Shown in pieces: positions 47,542 through 56,672 of a stretch of 64,000 nucleotides of DNA. Origin of the DNA: Lunatimonas lonarensis (lineage in GTDB: Bacteria > Bacteroidota > Bacteroidia > Cytophagales > Cyclobacteriaceae). Numbering within the stretch: the stretch's first letter is position 1; the number at the start of each line of letters is the position of its first letter. Below the pieces are notes generated by a model, which saw nothing but the letters and a program-made list of their open reading frames with translations, did not search any database and was not told the DNA's origin. The stretch lies in NCBI RefSeq assembly GCF_000390185.1, contig NZ_AQHR01000048.1, forward strand, positions 1 to 64,000, in the 5' to 3' direction. Both the position numbers and the translations under genes were made by a program.

Positions 47542-48051
47542 TTATTCAATCTTCACTTTAGCTCGGCCGTATTCCCATTTCACTTCCATTCCATCCGGAT
47601 GGATCTCGTAGGTGAGGTTTTCCGTCAATGTAGACGTCTGACCTGAGGCTACATTTACCCGCAGTGCATCCTGGCTTTGGTCGTATTGGGTGCCCCATTG
47701 TCCGGTTTGCTTGTTGAAGATAAAGGTGCTGGTGCTTTCGTTCGGGATGATAAAGAAGCTGTATTTTCCAGCTGGCAACTCCTGTCCCTGAACTTTGATC
47801 GCCTTTGAGGTTTCAAAAATGGTCGCCTCGTTGGCACCTGCCCGCCATACCTTGCCCAGCGGTACCAATTCACCAAAAATGGTTCTTCCTTTCACCGCGG
47901 GACTGCCGTAATTAACGGTAATGTTGGCTCCGTTGATCGTTCCTTCGGCCTTCTTTGGAGGACTGGTGCGCTCTTGGCAGAAGGACATGAATACTACCGT
48001 AATCATGAGAAGGGAGGATAGCCCGAGAGATTTTAGCGTAATTGTTTTCAT
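47542..48051 (-). CDS. DUF2911 lipoprotein, second copy
   Basis: The protein has 169 residues with a lipobox Cys near residue 25 (VFMSFCQ). The DUF2911 core carries ITVNYGSPAVKGRTIFGELVP, KVWRAGANEATIFET, LPAGKYSFFIIPN and a C-terminal VKWEYGRAKVKIE. It is about 50 residues shorter than the paralogue at 18577, mainly N-terminal to the domain. The function of DUF2911 is not established. It has its own terminator and is probably transcribed alone. Confidence 0.88.
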   Translation of the reverse strand: MKTITLKSLGLSSLLMITVVFMSFCQERTSPPKKAEGTINGANITVNYGSPAVKGRTIFGELVPLGKVWRAGANEATIFETSKAIKVQGQELPAGKYSFFIIPNESTSTFIFNKQTGQWGTQYDQSQDALRVNVASGQTSTLTENLTYEIHPDGMEVKWEYGRAKVKIE

Positions 48052-48081
48052 GGGTTTTTAATTGGTTTAAGTGATGTAAAA

Positions 48082-48136
48082 ACACCAGGCAAGCGAATAA
48101 TGTGCTTCATTAGACGCCTTTCGGCTTGCCTGATGT
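48082..48136 (-). terminator. Long-loop inverted repeat, possible terminator
   Basis: ACACCAGGCAAGC (48082-48094) and GCTTGCCTGATGT (48124-48136) form a 13-bp stem with one G-U pair around a 29-base loop. Read on the minus strand it is followed by TTTTTAC and lies about 76 bases after the Gfo/Idh/MocA stop, so it probably ends that transcript. The big loop is unusual. Confidence 0.45.
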
Positions 48137-48212
48137 TTTAAAAATTTGTCAGAAAGGATTTTTATGCGAATGTTATAATCAAACGGAATAAAGGGTAGAT
48201 AGGTTTAACTAC

Positions 48213-49358
48213 TTAGATTTTTATCCACGCTTGTTTCCGGTGACTTTCGATAATCCGCTCACAGATCAACAATTCCCGGTAACCGTCTTCGAAGGTAGGG
48301 AAGGTTGGGTTTTCGGGTTGCTTGCCAGCTTCGATCGCCGCATACACCTCCCTAAACATCTGCTTGGAAGTATCCGGGAATCCTTCATTGTGTCCCCCGG
48401 GGAAGCTGATCAGTTTGGCCGCCTCGGGGGTGAAAAGGGACGGATCCTTCATCAGATGCTGGTTGGCGGTTTCCCGTTTGCCGATCCACAGTTCATTGGG
48501 TCGTTCGGAGCAAAACTCAAAGTTTGCCTTGGATCCGGCGATCTCGATGTTGAGCCTGTTTTTGCGTCCTGCATTTACCTGGCTTACCGTTACCGAGCCT
48601 TTGTTGCCATTGTCAAAGCGCAGCATGACGGTGGCGTGGTCTTCGGTATTGATGGGTACTTCTTCGTAGTCCGAGGCTTGCAGCATCTTTCCGCTGTAGG
48701 TTTCTATGGCCTTGAGTGGCTTTAAGCGGGTTTTATGGACGGTCGAAAAGTCTGCCATTACCTCGGTCACTTTAAGTCCGGTCACGTACTCGGTCAGGTC
48801 GAGGAGGTGAGAACCGATATCGGCAATTGCGCGGGAGTCACCTGATTTGTCGGGTTCCAGTCTCCAGTTGTAATCGGTCTGCAGGAAAAGCCAGTCCTGA
48901 AGATAGGATCCCATGATAGAATATATCTCTCCGAGTTCTCCGGATTCGCGCATGGTCTTCATTTGGCGAACCATTGGATAATACCGTAGGTTGAAATGGA
49001 CGGCATTCACCAAGCCGGATTTTTTTGCCAGAGCGACGAGTTCTTCCGCTTCCTCAATTTTGGTGGCCAGGGGTTTTTCACAGATTACATGCTTGCCTGC
49101 TTCGAGTACAGCCTTGGACTGGGCATAGTGCAGAAAGTTGGGAGTGCAGATATGCACGGCCTTGATCTCTTGGTCTTTCAGCATGTCGTCGAATAGCTGG
49201 GCTTTCTCTATCCCCAACAGGGCGGCCTTTTGTTCCGCGAGTTCCTGCGTCACTTCACATAGGGTGCTTACTTCGATGTTGGGAATTCTGCGGAGGGCTT
49301 CAATGTGGGCAGGTCCGATAAAGCCGGTACCTACTACGGCTACCTTAATTTTTTCCAT
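48213..49358 (-). CDS. Gfo/Idh/MocA-family NAD(P)-dependent dehydrogenase
   Basis: The protein has 381 residues. The Rossmann motif is GTGFIGPAHIEAL (about 10-22), followed by the conserved EKPLATK with the catalytic Lys (about 94-100) and the HFNLRYYP segment with the substrate His/Tyr. No Tat or secretion signal is visible, so it works in the cytosol. The family oxidises hydroxyls of sugars and polyols, including glucose, inositol and various glycosides. It is divergent from the lactonase-dehydratase-sulfatase operon, whose regulation it may share across the 257-base gap. Confidence 0.88.
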   Translation of the reverse strand: MEKIKVAVVGTGFIGPAHIEALRRIPNIEVSTLCEVTQELAEQKAALLGIEKAQLFDDMLKDQEIKAVHICTPNFLHYAQSKAVLEAGKHVICEKPLATKIEEAEELVALAKKSGLVNAVHFNLRYYPMVRQMKTMRESGELGEIYSIMGSYLQDWLFLQTDYNWRLEPDKSGDSRAIADIGSHLLDLTEYVTGLKVTEVMADFSTVHKTRLKPLKAIETYSGKMLQASDYEEVPINTEDHATVMLRFDNGNKGSVTVSQVNAGRKNRLNIEIAGSKANFEFCSERPNELWIGKRETANQHLMKDPSLFTPEAAKLISFPGGHNEGFPDTSKQMFREVYAAIEAGKQPENPTFPTFEDGYRELLICERIIESHRKQAWIKI

Positions 49359-49615
49359 AGGGTATACTGTTCTGATACGATTAAAAGATACGCCCTAAAG
49401 ATAGAGCCTTGTTTTTTATTTTTCAACGTTCCCACTCGTAACTTCTTGAATAGCGTTTTTGGAAGCACATGCACCAAAATGTCAGGGAAATGGAGGCGGA
49501 ATGCATTGATATGTACAGCTAAAAAGGGCAAGTAAACGTTGATTTCCTCTAACGTCTGCTGATTTTTTGATAAAATTTGTGCTATTTTAGGCTTTCCATG
49601 ATCCCAAACCTACTG

Positions 49616-50578
49616 ATGAAGAATCGAACATTAAACCCAAGAATATGTTTTGCGCTGCTTGCGGCAGGGTTGCTCCACGTACTTCTTTTCATTGCACCAA
49701 CCCATGGACAAACCGTGGTGGCCTTGGATGACGGCATGGAGCGAATCGTCGATAAAAATGCGAAAATAGAAAAGCTGGCCTCCGGTTTTGCCTTCACGGA
49801 AGGCCCGGTATGGAATTCCTCCGAAAATTACCTGCTCTTCAGCGATATCCCCGCGAATACCGTCAACAAGTGGACACCAGATGGGAAGGTAACCCCCTTT
49901 CGCCAGCCGAGCAACAACTCGAATGGACTGACCTACGACCGGGTCGGCAACCTGTTATTGGCCGAGCATAGCGGTAGAAAAATCGGCATGCTACGACCGG
50001 ATGGCACCTATTCGACCCTCGTGGATCGGTATCAAGGTATTCGGTTCAATAGTCCGAACGACGTGATCGTTGACCGAAAGGGAGCGGTGTACTTTACCGA
50101 TCCGCCCTACGGGCTGGACAAGGCTGCGACGGATACCTTGGGCTTCAATGGAATCTATCGCTTCCACAAGGGCAAACTCACGTTGATTGCGGATGATCTT
50201 TTCCGACCCAACGGCCTTGCCCTGTCCCCGGATGGGAAGACCCTGTATTTGGCAAACTCAGATCGCCCCAAAAAATACATGAAATACCCGGTAGCCAAAA
50301 ATGGCAAGGTAGGGCAAGGACAGCTGTTTTTTGATGCTACTTCTTTGCAGGGGGCCGGATCCCCGGATGGGATCAAAGTGGATGTAGAAGGAAATGTATA
50401 CGCCACGGGGCCGGGAGGAGTATTGGTCATCAACCCACAAGGTAAGCATCTTGGCACCATCGTTTTTCCGGAGGTACCCGCCAATTTGGCCTTTGGAGGG
50501 AAAGATGGGAAAACGCTGTTTGTAACGGCAAGGACTGGTCTGTACGCGGTGGAGGTTAAGATAGAAGGACTTCGGTAA
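49616..50578 (+). CDS. Exported SMP-30/gluconolactonase-like lactonase
   Basis: The start MKNRTLNPRI at 49616 begins a signal peptide ending near residue 31 (APTHGQ). The protein has 320 residues and forms a six-bladed propeller. The calcium-binding and catalytic residues expected for the family are visible as FTEGPVWN (Glu), NDVIVDRKG (Asn, Asp) and RPNGLALSPDG (Asn, Asp). Members open sugar lactones to aldonic acids. Here the enzyme is secreted or periplasmic, and its gene is followed after five bases by an enolase-superfamily gene, consistent with successive steps on a sugar acid. Confidence 0.88.
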   Translation: MKNRTLNPRICFALLAAGLLHVLLFIAPTHGQTVVALDDGMERIVDKNAKIEKLASGFAFTEGPVWNSSENYLLFSDIPANTVNKWTPDGKVTPFRQPSNNSNGLTYDRVGNLLLAEHSGRKIGMLRPDGTYSTLVDRYQGIRFNSPNDVIVDRKGAVYFTDPPYGLDKAATDTLGFNGIYRFHKGKLTLIADDLFRPNGLALSPDGKTLYLANSDRPKKYMKYPVAKNGKVGQGQLFFDATSLQGAGSPDGIKVDVEGNVYATGPGGVLVINPQGKHLGTIVFPEVPANLAFGGKDGKTLFVTARTGLYAVEVKIEGLR

Positions 50579-50583
50579 GCACC

Positions 50584-51849
50584 ATGAACAAAGGAAGAAG
50601 AACATTTATCCAAAAGGCATCCTTGGCAGGATTGGGTGGGGCGGCATTGGTCGGAAATGCGGCATGGGCAGCATCTGACCAAAGAGATCCCGACCTGTCT
50701 GATTTGGATGAAATCCTGTCCACGCCGGTGCTGAACACCGGTCGCTTTGACCGACCCATCATTGTCAAAAGCATTGAACTCCTACGGTTTGGTGACAACT
50801 TTCTGTGCAGAGTTAGGTCTACGGATGGGGCAGAGGGTATTTCCGTAAGCAACAACATGGTCATGACCCACCTATATCCGATTTTTGTCCGCAGGATTCA
50901 GCCCTTTTTCATAGGAAAGGACTTGCGGGATTGGGAAAACCTATTGGAGGAGGTGTATGTCCATGATTCCAACTACAAGATGCAAAATTTGGCATTTTGG
51001 GTTCCCTTGGCGACGTTGGAGTTTGCGGTATTGGATCTGATGGGCAGGATGTCGGGACTTTCGATGGGACAGCTGCTCGGAGAGGTCCACCACCCACGGA
51101 TTGCGGTGTACCAAGCAAATAATTACCGGGGCAGGTCTGCCGAGGAATCCATCGACTTGATCGAACGAAATGTCAGAGAAACCCATGCCAAAGCCTTGAA
51201 ATTCAAGGTAGGAGGACGAATGAGCAATAACCGTGATTTTCCTCCGGGGCGAACCGAAAAGCTGATTCCCCTGGTGCGGGAGCGTTTTGGTGACGAGATG
51301 GTCATATACGCCGATTCGAATGGATCTTACACAGCAGAAGAAGCTATACGTATCGGTAAATTGATGGAGACCTACCGATACGACTTTTACGAGGAGCCCG
51401 TGCCCTTTGACTGGTACCCTGAAACCTTGGAGGTGGCCCGAGCACTAAGCATTCCCATCGCCGGAGGGGAGCAGGAACCGAGTATGCGCAATTTCCGCTG
51501 GCTGATCGGCCATAATGCGCTTCAGATTGTACAGCCTGATATTTTTTATTTCGGAGGTATGATCCGCTCGATGAAAGTCGCCCGCATGGCAGCGGCGCGG
51601 GGCATGGAATGTACTCCCCACATCTCCGGGTCGGGATTGGGTTACTTGTATATGATGCATTTTGTGTCGGCCGTGCCCAACGCAGGTCCCTACCACGAGT
51701 TCAAAGGATTCAACAAAGAGATACCACTGGAGTGTGCCACCTCCTCCCTCAGTAGTGAGGACGGGGTGGTTCAGGTTCCCTCGGGGTCCGGGTTGGGCGT
51801 TGAGATTGATCCGGACTATGTAAAAAAACACACCTTAGTGAGTGCCTAA
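50584..51849 (+). CDS. Enolase-superfamily (mandelate racemase-like) enzyme with a Tat signal
   Basis: The protein has 421 residues. The N-terminus has the twin-Arg motif RRTFIQ and a hydrophobic AGLGGAALVG region, so it is probably exported folded by Tat. The barrel carries the KxK motif (K206, K208), metal ligands D244, E270 and E296, and the D319-H346 dyad (QPDIFYFGG, CTPHISGSG). This is the full mandelate-racemase-type active site, as in acid-sugar dehydratases and racemases. A 12-residue insertion follows KxK (NNRDFPPGR). Substrate is unknown; the neighbours favour a sugar acid. Confidence 0.88.
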   Translation: MNKGRRTFIQKASLAGLGGAALVGNAAWAASDQRDPDLSDLDEILSTPVLNTGRFDRPIIVKSIELLRFGDNFLCRVRSTDGAEGISVSNNMVMTHLYPIFVRRIQPFFIGKDLRDWENLLEEVYVHDSNYKMQNLAFWVPLATLEFAVLDLMGRMSGLSMGQLLGEVHHPRIAVYQANNYRGRSAEESIDLIERNVRETHAKALKFKVGGRMSNNRDFPPGRTEKLIPLVRERFGDEMVIYADSNGSYTAEEAIRIGKLMETYRYDFYEEPVPFDWYPETLEVARALSIPIAGGEQEPSMRNFRWLIGHNALQIVQPDIFYFGGMIRSMKVARMAAARGMECTPHISGSGLGYLYMMHFVSAVPNAGPYHEFKGFNKEIPLECATSSLSSEDGVVQVPSGSGLGVEIDPDYVKKHTLVSA

Positions 51850-51869
51850 TTTCAAAACCTACCTAACAA

Positions 51870-53318
51870 ATGAAGTCTTTCTTTAATCTAGCTGTAATCT
51901 TTCTCATACTATCTGTTATTGCCTGTGGCGAAAAAGCTGAAGAACAGGCCGTAAAACCGCCGAACATTATCTACATCCTTGCGGATGACCTTGGTTATGG
52001 TGACGTGGGTTTCCAGGGCCAGGAGATCATAAAAACACCAAACATTGACCGGCTCGCCAAAGAGGGCTTGGTATTTACCCAACATTATTCCGGTTCCACG
52101 GTTTGTGCGCCCTCGCGAAGCACCCTGGTGTCTGGGCTGCACACGGGCAGGGCACCCGTGCGAGGCAACTACGAAATCCAACCGGAGGGACAGTATCCCC
52201 TACCGGATTCGGTCAAGACCATCTTTGAGCATGTGAAGGAGGCGGGATACGCCACGGGGGCATTTGGAAAGTGGGGATTGGGGTATCCGCGCTCCGAGGG
52301 AGATCCCAACAACCAAGGAGTGGACGTCTTTTATGGGTATAATTGCCAGCGAATTGGCCATAACTACTATCCCTTCCACCTGTGGCATAACCAAGATTCG
52401 ATAGTATTTGCCGAAAATGCCGGCACCAATCTGGGGGTGTATGGCCCGGAGGTAATACATAGGGAGACGCTGAAATTTATAGAGGATCACCAGGATCGGC
52501 CTTTCTTTCTGTATGTGCCCACCATCATTCCCCATGCGGAGCTGATCGCACCGGATGCCTACATGGAGAAGCACCTGGGAAGGTTTGAGGAAACACCTTG
52601 GAAGGGAGTGGATGAGGGTCCGACCTATAAAATAGGGGGATACATGTCGCAGGAAAATCCGAGGGCTGCCTTTGTCGCCATGGTAGAGATGCTCGACGAA
52701 CAGGTGGGCGAGATAGTCGCCAAACTGGAGGAGTTGGGTTTACGGGAAAACACGCTGATTATTTTCACTTCCGACAATGGGCCCCATCGGGAGGGAGGTG
52801 CCGATCCGGTGTTTTTCAACAGCAACGGACCTCTGCGTGGATTTAAGCGGGATTTGTACGAGGGAGGCATACGGGTGCCTATGGTTGCCAACTGGCCGGG
52901 CAGGATCACCCCTGGGTCTACCGATCATATTTCGGCTTTCTGGGATGTATACCCCACCGTAGCTGAACTCATAGGGCGTCCGGTAGACCATAATATGGAT
53001 GGCATTTCCTTTGTCCCTACGCTGCTGGGTGAAAATGAGCGGCAGGAACAGCATCCATACCTGTATTGGGAGTTTATAGAGCAGGGAGGCAAACAGGCCA
53101 TTCGGATGGGCGATTGGAAAGCCGTCCGGTTGAACCTTAATCGGGACGACGATCCGCCCATCGAATTGTATAATCTGGCCGACGATCTGGGTGAAACCCA
53201 GGATATCGCCGTCGATCATCCAGATATGGTTGCGCAAATGAAGGAGCTAATGCGCACTAGCCGGATCGCCAATCCGGTTTTTAAGCTCTATTTATCGGAA
53301 ATAAACCAAGGCAACTAA
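51870..53318 (+). CDS. Lipoprotein sulfatase (formylglycine type) 1
   Basis: The protein has 482 residues with a lipobox Cys at residue 19 (VIACGEK). The type I sulfatase signature is C79-A-P-S-R83, in which Cys becomes formylglycine, followed by TLVSG. Metal ligands D39-D40 (ADDLGYGD) and the late DNGPH are present. It removes sulfate esters, probably from sugars at the cell surface. The gene starts 20 bases after the enolase-superfamily gene, and its stop overlaps the next sulfatase start by one base (TAATG). A maturase (FGE or anaerobic SME) must be encoded elsewhere. Confidence 0.93.
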   Translation: MKSFFNLAVIFLILSVIACGEKAEEQAVKPPNIIYILADDLGYGDVGFQGQEIIKTPNIDRLAKEGLVFTQHYSGSTVCAPSRSTLVSGLHTGRAPVRGNYEIQPEGQYPLPDSVKTIFEHVKEAGYATGAFGKWGLGYPRSEGDPNNQGVDVFYGYNCQRIGHNYYPFHLWHNQDSIVFAENAGTNLGVYGPEVIHRETLKFIEDHQDRPFFLYVPTIIPHAELIAPDAYMEKHLGRFEETPWKGVDEGPTYKIGGYMSQENPRAAFVAMVEMLDEQVGEIVAKLEELGLRENTLIIFTSDNGPHREGGADPVFFNSNGPLRGFKRDLYEGGIRVPMVANWPGRITPGSTDHISAFWDVYPTVAELIGRPVDHNMDGISFVPTLLGENERQEQHPYLYWEFIEQGGKQAIRMGDWKAVRLNLNRDDDPPIELYNLADDLGETQDIAVDHPDMVAQMKELMRTSRIANPVFKLYLSEINQGN

Positions 53319-54892
53319 TGAAATATGCTATCGTTTTTACCTTTCTAGGGGTTATTGCTTCGGTTTTTTCCTGCGGGCAAAGAGAGCAGGAACCTCTTAA
53401 TGTGCTGTTTATCTTGGTCGACGATCTGGGATATGCCGATCTAGGGTTTATGGGAAGTTCTTACTACGAGACCCCCAACCTCGACAAGCTTTCAGAGGAT
53501 AGCTGGATATTTACCCATGGATACTCCGGCAGCAGGGTTTGTAGCCCCGCCCGCGCAACGATCATGACCGGTCAATTCACCGCAAGGCATGGTATCACCG
53601 ATTGGATTGGGGCCAAGGAAGGGGAGGAATGGAGGGACCAAAACCGCTTTGATCCCATGCTGCCCGCCTATTACCGTCACGGCTTGGATTCGGCCCATAC
53701 TACGTTGGCGGAGGCTTTCAAAGCGAAAGGATTTCGAACGTTTTACGCAGGGAAGTGGCATTTGGGCGATGAGGGATCCTATCCTGAGGATCATGGATTT
53801 GACCGAAATGTAGGAGGTTGGGAAAAAGGATCACCTATGGGTGGTTTTTTTTCGCCTTATCAAAACCCCAAGATCACGGATGGTCCTCCGGGTGAAAATC
53901 TGACGACCCGTCTGGCAAGCGAAGTAGCCGCGTTTATGAAGGAAGAAGGAGACAGTCCGTTTTTCGCGATGCTGTCTTTTTATGCCGTGCATGCTCCCAT
54001 TCAGACTACGGAAGAGAAATGGGCTAAGTACCGGGAGAAGGCCCATAAAATGGGTATCGCGGAGAAGGGGTTTGAAATGGGCGAGAAGCTTCCTTTCCGA
54101 ATAGTACAGGACAATCCCGTCTATGCGGGTCTGGTGGAGACGATGGATGATGCGGTCGGTATCGTAGTAGACCAATTGAAGGCACTCGGCCTCTATGAAA
54201 GGACCATCATTGTGTTTACCTCCGATAACGGCGGAGTGGTGGCCGGGGATGCCTTTGCGACCAGCAATCTGCTTGTTAAGGGCGGAAAAGGGCAGCATTG
54301 GGAGGGAGGCTTTCGGGTTCCCTATCTGATTCGTGTCCCACATCTCAAGCCAACTGAAAGGATCAGCTACCCGGTAACCGGTGCGGATTTTTTTCCAACC
54401 TTGCTGGATTTGGCCGGACTGCCGCTGTTGCCTATGCAACATATGGATGGAGTGAGTTTGAAGCCCTTGATGGAAGGGTATGAGTTGCCCGATCGCGCAC
54501 TGGTTTGGCATTACCCTCACTATGGTAATCAGGGCGGTGTGCCCTCCAGTGTGATCCGTAAGGGACCTTGGAAGCTGATTCATCACTGGGAATCCAATAA
54601 GCAGTCACTGTATTTTCTTCCGGACGACCCATGGGAGGAGGAAGACGTTGCCCTAGCGCACAACGACATTCGGGTTATGCTGCAAACAGAGCTTTCCCAT
54701 TATTTGGAGCAGACCAACGCCAGCCTTCCGGAGCCGGATCCGTTGTTTGATGAAGAAAAGTACAACAATAGGCTGGCGGATATGAGGGATAGGGTTTTGC
54801 CCAACCTGGAAAAGCAACGGCTTGATTTTCTGGATCCCAATTGGCAACCAAATCCGGATTGGTGGGGAAGCCAGCCCCTTACCCTTGACTAA
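53318..54892 (+). CDS. Lipoprotein sulfatase (formylglycine type) 2
   Basis: The protein has 524 residues with a lipobox Cys near residue 19 (VFSCGQ). The sulfatase motif is C75-S-P-A-R79, with metal ligands in LVDDLGYADLG and TSDNGGV. It differs enough from the first sulfatase to act on another position or sugar. CSPAR rather than CxPSR is a common variant in Bacteroidota sulfatases and still fits formylglycine formation. Start and stop are coupled to the preceding gene. It converges on the transporter gene with a single base between the stops. Confidence 0.93.
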   Translation: MKYAIVFTFLGVIASVFSCGQREQEPLNVLFILVDDLGYADLGFMGSSYYETPNLDKLSEDSWIFTHGYSGSRVCSPARATIMTGQFTARHGITDWIGAKEGEEWRDQNRFDPMLPAYYRHGLDSAHTTLAEAFKAKGFRTFYAGKWHLGDEGSYPEDHGFDRNVGGWEKGSPMGGFFSPYQNPKITDGPPGENLTTRLASEVAAFMKEEGDSPFFAMLSFYAVHAPIQTTEEKWAKYREKAHKMGIAEKGFEMGEKLPFRIVQDNPVYAGLVETMDDAVGIVVDQLKALGLYERTIIVFTSDNGGVVAGDAFATSNLLVKGGKGQHWEGGFRVPYLIRVPHLKPTERISYPVTGADFFPTLLDLAGLPLLPMQHMDGVSLKPLMEGYELPDRALVWHYPHYGNQGGVPSSVIRKGPWKLIHHWESNKQSLYFLPDDPWEEEDVALAHNDIRVMLQTELSHYLEQTNASLPEPDPLFDEEKYNNRLADMRDRVLPNLEKQRLDFLDPNWQPNPDWWGSQPLTLD

Positions 54893-54893
54893 T

Positions 54894-56672
54894 TCAGCTG
54901 CCAAAAGGCGGCCATATTAGGAGAATCATCGGAATAGCAACCGCGATGATCAATATCGTCAGTGGTAGACCCAGTTTCCAGTAGTCGCCAAATCGATATC
55001 CGCCGGGACTCATCACCAAGGTATTGGATTGGTGACCGATGGGGGTAAGGAATGCTGCCGATCCACCGATGGCTATGGCCATCAGAAAGGGATCCGGTGA
55101 CGCATCGATGGCCAGTGCGATCTTTAAGCCTATGGGTGCCATTAGCAATACCGTAGCAGCATTGTTGATTACTGCCGAAAGCAGCATGGTTACAAACAGG
55201 AGGATTGTCAGCAGGCCCCATACGGGGAAATCGGTTCCCAGCTTCATCAACTGGCTGGTGATGGAGGCTGCGGCTCCGCTGGTTTCGAAGGCGATTCCAA
55301 CCGGAATCATGGCTCCCAGCAGTACAATGATCGGCCAGTCAATCGCCAGGTACAGATCGCGAATGGGAAGGATCTTACCTGTAATCAGTAGAAATGCCGC
55401 CAGGATAAAGGCGATTTCCACGGGAATCAATTCGCTGACGATGGCAGCAATGGTAATCACAAATACAGCCAATGCAAAAATCGTCCTTCGGGGTTTGCCT
55501 ATTTCCAGGCCGCGCTTGGCAAGGGGATAGCAACCTATGTTTTGGAAAATACCGGACATTTCGGATGCCAGCCCCTGTAGAAGCAGCACGTCTCCGGACT
55601 GAAACCGCACATGATCAATGCGTTGCCTTAACGTACGGTTGCTTCGTGCGAGGGCCAATAGGTTTACTCCATAGCGGCTTCGCATATGCAAGCTGGCGGC
55701 TGTTTCTCCGATAAGCGGGGAGTTTTCGCGGATAATTCCTTCGGCAACCTGAATCTCATTGCTTCCTTCTGCTTTCAAGAAGACCTTCTCATCCCCAACC
55801 AACTCTGCCTTGGTATCCTCCAGAAACTTGGTCAGCACCTCCGTATCGCTTTCCAACAAGAGTATGTCGCCCTCACGGAGCTTAAGCCAGGTGTTGGGTG
55901 CGTGGATGCGTTGCCCATCCCGAACCAAGCCAAGCACACTGATTTCGTTTTCGTCCCGTATTTCAATGTGCCGTACCCTTTCTCCGATCAAGGTACATCC
56001 GGGGACTACCATCACTTCGGTGATGTAGTTATTGATTTCAAACAGGCTTTCCTCGTCGCTGGCAGACTGCCTTTTGGGTAGTAGCCGCCATCCAATCAGG
56101 GAAATAAAAAGCAGCCCCACCACAGTAACCGATGCGCCCACCGGGCTAAAGTCGAACATACGATAGGGAGCGTCCAATGCATCTGCCCTAAATGCTGAAA
56201 TGATGATGTTTGGCGGCGTACCGATCAGCGTGTTCATACCACCCAGCAAAGAGGCAAAGGCAATGGGCATGAGGATCGAAGAGGGTGAGTAGTTGTTTTT
56301 TCGGGCGAGTTGGATGGCGACCGGCATCAGGATGGCCAACGCGCCAATGTTGTTCATAAACCCGGAAGCAATGGCCACGACTGTACACAGGATACCGACC
56401 TGAAGTGGGACGGAAGCCCCCACCTTATCCATGAGTTGCACAATGATATTGACCAGCCCGGAATTTTCCACGGCCTTGCTAACCACCAAAACGGCGGCTA
56501 CGGTGATCACAGCGGTATGGCCAAACCCAAGGAAGGCATCTTCCTTGGGTATGACACCGCAAAGGGTCAAAAAAACCAATGCCAGCAACGCCACGATGTC
56601 GTACCTGGGTCTGCCCCAAATAAAGAGAACTAAGGCTACGACCAAGGTCCCAAAGACGAGGTACTCCTCCAT
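54894..56672 (-). CDS. SLC13/DASS-like transporter with RCK-C (TrkA-C) domains
   Basis: The protein has 592 residues. Two halves of about five or six membrane segments (about 1-180 and 400-590) flank a soluble middle part (about 205-375) with two TrkA-C-like domains. The halves carry NNIGALAILMP and NNAATVLLMAP, and the end has SNTLVMSPGGYRFGDYWKLGLPL, as in sulfate or dicarboxylate transporters of this type (Bacterial SAC1-like). Sulfate or a sulfated product is likely given the sulfatases next door, but dicarboxylate is possible. The stop of the acyl-CoA dehydrogenase gene upstream abuts its start. Confidence 0.85.
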   Translation of the reverse strand: MEEYLVFGTLVVALVLFIWGRPRYDIVALLALVFLTLCGVIPKEDAFLGFGHTAVITVAAVLVVSKAVENSGLVNIIVQLMDKVGASVPLQVGILCTVVAIASGFMNNIGALAILMPVAIQLARKNNYSPSSILMPIAFASLLGGMNTLIGTPPNIIISAFRADALDAPYRMFDFSPVGASVTVVGLLFISLIGWRLLPKRQSASDEESLFEINNYITEVMVVPGCTLIGERVRHIEIRDENEISVLGLVRDGQRIHAPNTWLKLREGDILLLESDTEVLTKFLEDTKAELVGDEKVFLKAEGSNEIQVAEGIIRENSPLIGETAASLHMRSRYGVNLLALARSNRTLRQRIDHVRFQSGDVLLLQGLASEMSGIFQNIGCYPLAKRGLEIGKPRRTIFALAVFVITIAAIVSELIPVEIAFILAAFLLITGKILPIRDLYLAIDWPIIVLLGAMIPVGIAFETSGAAASITSQLMKLGTDFPVWGLLTILLFVTMLLSAVINNAATVLLMAPIGLKIALAIDASPDPFLMAIAIGGSAAFLTPIGHQSNTLVMSPGGYRFGDYWKLGLPLTILIIAVAIPMILLIWPPFGS

